In this document: piece after piece, positions 14,610-18,810 of the stretch
How positions within the stretch are numbered: position 1 is the stretch's first letter
Layout: the number at the start of each line of letters is the position of its first letter
Origin: JADKIH01 sp031417555
Lineage (GTDB): Bacteria > Bacteroidota > Bacteroidia > AKYH767-A > 2013-40CM-41-45
Length of the DNA stretch: 18,810 bases
Direction: 5' to 3'
Assembly: GCA_031417555.1 (NCBI GenBank)
Contig: JANOVV010000051.1
Span: forward strand, 1-18,810
Made by a program: the position numbers and the translations under genes
Notes under the pieces: generated by a model
Told to the model about the DNA's origin: nothing
The model's input: only the letters and a program-made list of their open reading frames with translations
The model's database searches: none

Positions 14610-15596
14610 CTATTTTTGTCTTGTTTTTTCTTTTGCTTCTATGGCCGGCAAGTCTTTTTTATACTGTTCTATATCCCATTTAATTTGCCAGCGGATAACA
14701 TAATTTGCCAGTGGTTCGAGTCCAACTTCTGCTCGCCTTTTGTCAACATTGTCAGGGTCATCCAAAGGAAGAACGTAATGGATTTGAGTTTCCGGATCTC
14801 GTGCGATTTGACTACCATAAATTTGTCTTTTCCCTTGACGTAAAGCAACTCTGTCTTCCAGCAAAGCGAGGCTGCTACTATTTGCTTTGCCAATTTTAAC
14901 AGCATCACGCATCATCGGTAAATATTTTTCTTGTGTTGTTAATTCTGAATGTTGAATTACTAAAAACAAAGCATTATTGCCATTTTGTCCAATAACGTCA
15001 ACGCCGAGCCAGCCGTATTTGTCAAGAATGGAACTGACTTTAATTAAATTTATAGAATCTTTCTCTTGAATTATTTTCCAATGGTTTTTCATTTCTTTTG
15101 AATCCCATCCATATTTATTTTCTATTTCGCTAATTTCTCTTCTGTATTTTTGGTCATCATTATAAATGCTGTCTAATTGTGCGGCTAGTGGTTTATTTAA
15201 ATTGATTTCTGATTTTTTTTTATTTTGTTTTATAAGATCAATCAATAATTTCCAACGATTGTCATTATGTAATGATGTCAAATCCTGATCTTTTATAATA
15301 TGATCCAGGTCTGAATAATTTGATTTTGTAGCTATACGGTTTAAATTAAAGAAGGCACTATCAGGATTATTTGATAAAGCCCAGGTACAAGCAGCATTAA
15401 ACCGGTCATTTGGTAACCCTTTCCAGCCGATTGTTTTAAAGGCTTCTGAATATGATAATGCTGATTTTTCATACTCTTTAAGTTGATAAAGCGAGTCAGC
15501 TTTTTTGATGAGCATTGAATATTCAGGTGAAATGCTCTGACAAATAACAATTGTTGCATTCAATACGAATGCTAATAGCATGCAAGTCTTTTTCAT
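14610..15596 (-). CDS. DUF6624-like secreted protein with TPR-like N-terminal region
   Basis: A 328-residue protein from the ATG at 15596 (the frame reaches a TTG three codons earlier). The signal peptide MKKTCMLLAFVLNATIVICQ ends in a cysteine-containing stretch, so it is either a secreted protein or a lipoprotein. Residues about 21-120 look like TPR helices (ADSLYQLKEYEKSALSYSEA, then FNAACTWALSNNPDSAFFNL). The C-terminal half holds IENKYGWDS, LDKYGWLGVDVIG, LFLVIQHSE and DDPDNVDKRRAEVGLEPL, a pattern I associate with the Bacteroidetes DUF6624 family. Function is unknown. It stands alone, divergent from the xanthine dehydrogenase operon, and shares a 111-bp intergenic region with it. Confidence 0.75.
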   Translation of the reverse strand: MKKTCMLLAFVLNATIVICQSISPEYSMLIKKADSLYQLKEYEKSALSYSEAFKTIGWKGLPNDRFNAACTWALSNNPDSAFFNLNRIATKSNYSDLDHIIKDQDLTSLHNDNRWKLLIDLIKQNKKKSEINLNKPLAAQLDSIYNDDQKYRREISEIENKYGWDSKEMKNHWKIIQEKDSINLIKVSSILDKYGWLGVDVIGQNGNNALFLVIQHSELTTQEKYLPMMRDAVKIGKANSSSLALLEDRVALRQGKRQIYGSQIARDPETQIHYVLPLDDPDNVDKRRAEVGLEPLANYVIRWQIKWDIEQYKKDLPAIEAKEKTRQK

Positions 15597-15625
15597 TACT
15601 ATCAATTTTAAATTCTTGGATGTTT

Positions 15626-15656
15626 AAAATCTATCCTGTCATACTTGTTTCTGCAA
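15626..15656 (-). promoter_or_regulatory. Candidate promoter of the DUF6624-like gene
   Basis: Read on the minus strand, TTG (15656-15654) is followed after 20 nt by TAGATTTT (15633-15626), a 7 of 8 match to TAnnTTTG. It overlaps the divergent candidate promoter of the xanthine dehydrogenase operon, so the two could interfere or share a regulator. Confidence 0.35.
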
Positions 15657-15675
15657 CTCAATAATACTAACTTTA
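15645..15675 (+). promoter_or_regulatory. Candidate promoter of the xanthine dehydrogenase operon
   Basis: TTG (15645-15647), 20 nt spacer, then TAACTTTA (15668-15675), a 7 of 8 match to TAnnTTTG. The predicted start of transcription near 15681 leaves a leader of about 27 nt before the TTG start codon. Confidence 0.4.
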
Positions 15676-15707
15676 CCGCAATAGTTTATACATAAATTCA
15701 AGTTATT

Positions 15708-17129
15708 TTGATAAAGTTCATACTTAATGATAAGGAAATTTGTACGGAATCGTCTTCCGGAATGACCTTGTTAGACTTTATCCGATACGAACGTCACTTG
15801 TCGGGTACTAAAATTGGTTGTCGTGAAGGAGATTGCGGTGCTTGTACTATTTTAGTTGGGCAAATAAAAAACGGCGAGATAGATTATCGATCGGCTACTT
15901 CTTGCCTCATGCCTTTAGGAAATGCCAATGGTAAACACATTGTTACAGTCGAAGGAATTAATTTTGCCGGATTAAATCCTGTTCAGCAATCAATGAGCGA
16001 TGAAGGTGCCACACAATGTGGATTTTGTACACCTGGTTTTGTCGTTTCACTGACCGGTTTTTGTATACAGAATAAATACAATGATGTAATTTCATCAATT
16101 GACGGAAATATATGTCGTTGTACCGGCTACAAATCAATCGAACGTGCGGCAATTAAAATTTCGGAACTTCTGAAAGACAGAAAAGAAAACGATGTTATTG
16201 ATTTTGCTATCAACAAGAAAATAATCCCGGAATATTTTTCAACCATTAAAAAGCGATTGATCGACCTGTCAATAAATGTAAATGGATCCGGTGAAATAAA
16301 TAAAATTAATTCATCCGTTTTTGTAGGGGGAGGAACAGATTTGTATGTTCAAAAACATGAAGAGATGGTTTATTCCGATTCGCAATATCTTTCAGATATT
16401 TTGGGAATGAATTTAATAAAAGAAGAAAACGGTAAATGCATAATTGGAGGATCTGTTACTGTTACCGATCTGATTGAATCACCGATTATAAGAAAATTAT
16501 TTCCCAGGTTTCTGAAATATTCTAAACTGGTATCTTCAACTCCCATCAGAAATATGGCCACTTTGGGAGGTAATTTTGTGAACGCATCACCGATTGGAGA
16601 TTATACGGTTTTTTTTCTCGCCTTAAATGCGTCGGTTCTTTTGAATGACGGTAAAAAGAATCGCGAAGTTCTTCTTAAAGATTTTTATAAAGGTTATAAG
16701 TCTCTTGATAAATTACCCGAAGAATACATTGCAGAGATTCATTTTCCTATTCCCGATAAAGACACATTATTTAATTTTGAAAAAGTCAGCAAACGAACCA
16801 ATCTCGATATTGCCAGCGTAAATTCTGCCATTCAGATATCCGTAAAAAATGAGATAATCGTTAAGGTCAATTTATCGGCAGGTGGCGTTGGGCCGATACC
16901 AATGTTTTTAAATAAGACATCTGACTTCTTAACCGGTAAGAAATTATTGGAATCAATTATTCAGGAAGCTTGTCTTGTCGCCGGCGAAGAAATATCACCG
17001 ATCAGTGATGCAAGAGGTACTGCAACATACAAGCGATTTTTATTACAACAACTAATCAAAGCTCATTTTATTTCTTTGTTTCAAAGTATACATCCTCAAA
17101 AATTACAATCGGCTTATGAGGAATATTGA
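15708..17129 (+). CDS. xdhA: Xanthine dehydrogenase small subunit (2Fe-2S and FAD)
   Basis: A 473-residue electron-transfer subunit that carries electrons from the molybdenum site to NAD+. Residues 1-150 hold two 2Fe-2S clusters: Cys38, 43, 46 and 66 (GCREGDCGAC), then Cys104, 107, 136 and 138 (CGFCTPG, CRCTGYKS). The FAD domain follows, with FVGGGTDLYV near 205 and STPIRNMATLGGNFVNASPI near 276-295, then the CO-dehydrogenase flavoprotein C-terminal domain. Naming follows the Pseudomonas-style scheme where xdhA is the small subunit. The start is TTG at 15708: it alone supplies the family's N-terminal MIKFILN strand, and the next ATG (codon 19) would cut into the ferredoxin fold. It overlaps the next gene by 14 nt. 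Confidence 0.92.
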   Translation: MIKFILNDKEICTESSSGMTLLDFIRYERHLSGTKIGCREGDCGACTILVGQIKNGEIDYRSATSCLMPLGNANGKHIVTVEGINFAGLNPVQQSMSDEGATQCGFCTPGFVVSLTGFCIQNKYNDVISSIDGNICRCTGYKSIERAAIKISELLKDRKENDVIDFAINKKIIPEYFSTIKKRLIDLSINVNGSGEINKINSSVFVGGGTDLYVQKHEEMVYSDSQYLSDILGMNLIKEENGKCIIGGSVTVTDLIESPIIRKLFPRFLKYSKLVSSTPIRNMATLGGNFVNASPIGDYTVFFLALNASVLLNDGKKNREVLLKDFYKGYKSLDKLPEEYIAEIHFPIPDKDTLFNFEKVSKRTNLDIASVNSAIQISVKNEIIVKVNLSAGGVGPIPMFLNKTSDFLTGKKLLESIIQEACLVAGEEISPISDARGTATYKRFLLQQLIKAHFISLFQSIHPQKLQSAYEEY

Positions 17130-18810
17130 TTCATTCACACATACGAAAGGTGAGTCAGTTTACCTGGATGATATTCCGCTGATAGCCGGAACTTTATTCG
17201 CTGCTGTCTATGATTCTCCTGTCGCTCATGGAGAAATTATTAATCTTGATTTATCCGAAGCTAAATCTTCAAAAGGTGTTGTTGGCGTATATACCTATAA
17301 AAATATTCCCGGTGAAAATCAGGTAGGTGGTATTATTGCTGATGAAGAATTACTGGCAGAAAAGCATGTACATTTTTGCGGAATGCCAATTGTCCTTGTT
17401 ATCGCTGAGTCACCCGAATTAGCGCGTGCAGCAGCAAAAAAAGTAAAGGTTGAAATTCAGGCTTTGCATATAATCACGGATCCACGTGAAGCCAAAGAAA
17501 AAAATGAATTGATTGTACCACCACGTACTTTTAAATGTGGCGAAACTACTCAGGCATGGAAGGATTGTGAGTATATTTTTGAAGGCAGAGCCGACTCGAA
17601 TGGCCAGGAACATTTGTATATAGAAACTCAGGGAGCTTATGCCGTACCCCAGGAAAATAATTCAATTAAAATATTTTCTTCTACTCAAGGTCCTACTGCT
17701 GTTCAACGCTGTTGTGCGCGTGTACTTGGATGTTCAATGCATCAGGTTGAAGTTGATGTGACACGTTTGGGTGGCGGTTTCGGCGGTAAAGAAGATCAGG
17801 CTAATGTTTGGGCTGCACTTTGTGCAATGGGCTCTTTCCTTTTAAAACGCCCTGTAAAATTTTCATTGGACCGCATGGAAGACATGCGCATGACCGGTAA
17901 ACGTCATCCATATTCATCCGATTATAAAATTGGACTTGATAGCAATTTTAAAATTCTCGCCTATGAAGCGGATTTTTATCAGAATGCCGGTGCGGCTGCA
18001 GATCTTTCACCTGCTGTACTGGAAAGAACATTATTTCATTGTACCAATTCTTATTTTATACCGAATGTAAGAGCTACAGCCTGGAGTTGCCGGACGAATC
18101 TTCCACCGAATACTGCTTTTCGTGGCTTCGGCGGACCACAGGGAATGTTTGTTATCGAAAGTGCAATTGCACATGCTGCCGATGAACTTGGAATTTCAAG
18201 CAGTGAAATTCAAAAGAAAAATCTTTTAAAAACAGGAGATTCTTTTCCTTACGGTCAAATAGCAGAAAGCGAAGCATTGGAATGTTGGTCAAAGGCAGAA
18301 GAATTTTTTGAAATAGGAAAAATAAAATCAGGCATAGAAAAATATAACAATGAAAATTTCCAATCAAAAAAAGGAATGGCTTTAATGCCAATATGCTTTG
18401 GAATTTCATTCACGAAAACATTAATGAATCAGGCAAGGTCGCTTGTTCATATTTATACCGATGGTAGCATTAGTATAAGTACGGGAGCTGTTGAAATGGG
18501 GCAGGGGGTCAACACAAAAATTTTGCAAGTTGCTGCACAAACATTTTCTGTTTCAACAGATAAAATTAAAATAAATACTACAAACACATCAAGAATAGCG
18601 AATACATCACCTTCAGCTGCTTCTGCAACGGCTGATTTAAATGGCAGGGCGACTCAAATGGCTTGCGATGCTTTACTTCAAAGACTAATAAAGGTTGCAG
18701 CGGATGAATTAAAAGTTTCTCCCGATCAACTTGCCATAAAAAACGAAGTTGTTTGCATCAATGGAATAGAATCAGATATCGATTGGAAAAAACTTGTAAT
18801 GCTCGCTTAT
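17116..18810 (+). CDS. xdhB: Xanthine dehydrogenase molybdenum-binding subunit, partial at C-terminus
   Basis: 565 codons are visible from the ATG at 17116, with no stop before the window end; full-length homologues are roughly 750-800 residues. The N-terminus starts directly with the small a/b hammerhead domain (TKGESVYLDDIPLIAGTLFA), and the molybdopterin domain follows. Key motifs are HLYIETQGAYA (167-175), GGGFGGKE (219-226), AFRGFGGPQG (334-343), GAVEMGQGVNTK near 462 and SASATADLNGRA near 510. Glu226 and Arg336 match the two substrate-orienting residues of purine-hydroxylating enzymes (bovine Glu802 and Arg880), which favours hypoxanthine/xanthine over aldehydes or CO. The final catalytic glutamate lies beyond the window. 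The 14-nt overlap with the small-subunit gene implies translational coupling. Confidence 0.92.
   Translation, partial: MRNIDSFTHTKGESVYLDDIPLIAGTLFAAVYDSPVAHGEIINLDLSEAKSSKGVVGVYTYKNIPGENQVGGIIADEELLAEKHVHFCGMPIVLVIAESPELARAAAKKVKVEIQALHIITDPREAKEKNELIVPPRTFKCGETTQAWKDCEYIFEGRADSNGQEHLYIETQGAYAVPQENNSIKIFSSTQGPTAVQRCCARVLGCSMHQVEVDVTRLGGGFGGKEDQANVWAALCAMGSFLLKRPVKFSLDRMEDMRMTGKRHPYSSDYKIGLDSNFKILAYEADFYQNAGAAADLSPAVLERTLFHCTNSYFIPNVRATAWSCRTNLPPNTAFRGFGGPQGMFVIESAIAHAADELGISSSEIQKKNLLKTGDSFPYGQIAESEALECWSKAEEFFEIGKIKSGIEKYNNENFQSKKGMALMPICFGISFTKTLMNQARSLVHIYTDGSISISTGAVEMGQGVNTKILQVAAQTFSVSTDKIKINTTNTSRIANTSPSAASATADLNGRATQMACDALLQRLIKVAADELKVSPDQLAIKNEVVCINGIESDIDWKKLVMLAY

Overview
The window looks like the chromosome of an AT-rich member of the Bacteroidetes. 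Supporting signs are PKD/Ig-rich giant secreted proteins, promoter-like TTG-N19/20-TAnnTTT elements, almost no Shine-Dalgarno sequences, PorT-like barrels, TonB-C proteins and a DUF6624-like protein. No rRNA, tRNA, CRISPR array, transposase or integrase is visible.

Layout: (1) 1-4877, minus, is the N-terminal 1625 residues of a giant secreted protein. It carries an endonuclease/exonuclease/phosphatase domain, a P-domain-like module, many Ig/PKD modules and 89-residue tandem repeats; its C-terminus lies outside the window. (2) 5087-5494, plus, is a DoxX-family membrane protein. (3) 5568-10870, minus, is a four-gene reductive pyrimidine catabolism cluster, read in the order dihydropyrimidinase, beta-ureidopropionase, PreT, PreA. 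Repetitive palindromic elements sit in the gaps between its genes. (4) 10871-11508 has no recognisable gene but holds hairpins, tandem repeats and a 14-bp palindrome. (5) 11509-13956, minus, contains four small unrelated genes: an outer-membrane barrel, two TonB-C-like proteins and one small gene broken by a TGA codon. Each is followed within 6-15 nt by a copy of the same imperfectly palindromic repeat, and the next start codon lies 46-55 nt beyond that repeat. This layout resembles a gene-cassette array. (6) 14110-14544, minus, is a cytosine deaminase of the yeast Fcy1 type. (7) 14610-15596, minus, is a DUF6624-like lipoprotein or secreted protein. (8) 15708-18810, plus, is a two-gene xanthine dehydrogenase operon whose second gene runs off the window.

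How the genes fit together: cytosine deaminase would make uracil. PreTA, dihydropyrimidinase and beta-ureidopropionase would take uracil or thymine to beta-alanine or beta-aminoisobutyrate plus CO2 and ammonia. Xanthine dehydrogenase would oxidise hypoxanthine and xanthine to urate. The secreted nuclease-like protein at the left edge could supply nucleic-acid breakdown products. The enzyme assignments rest on visible motifs; the idea of a single nucleic-acid scavenging locus is inference.
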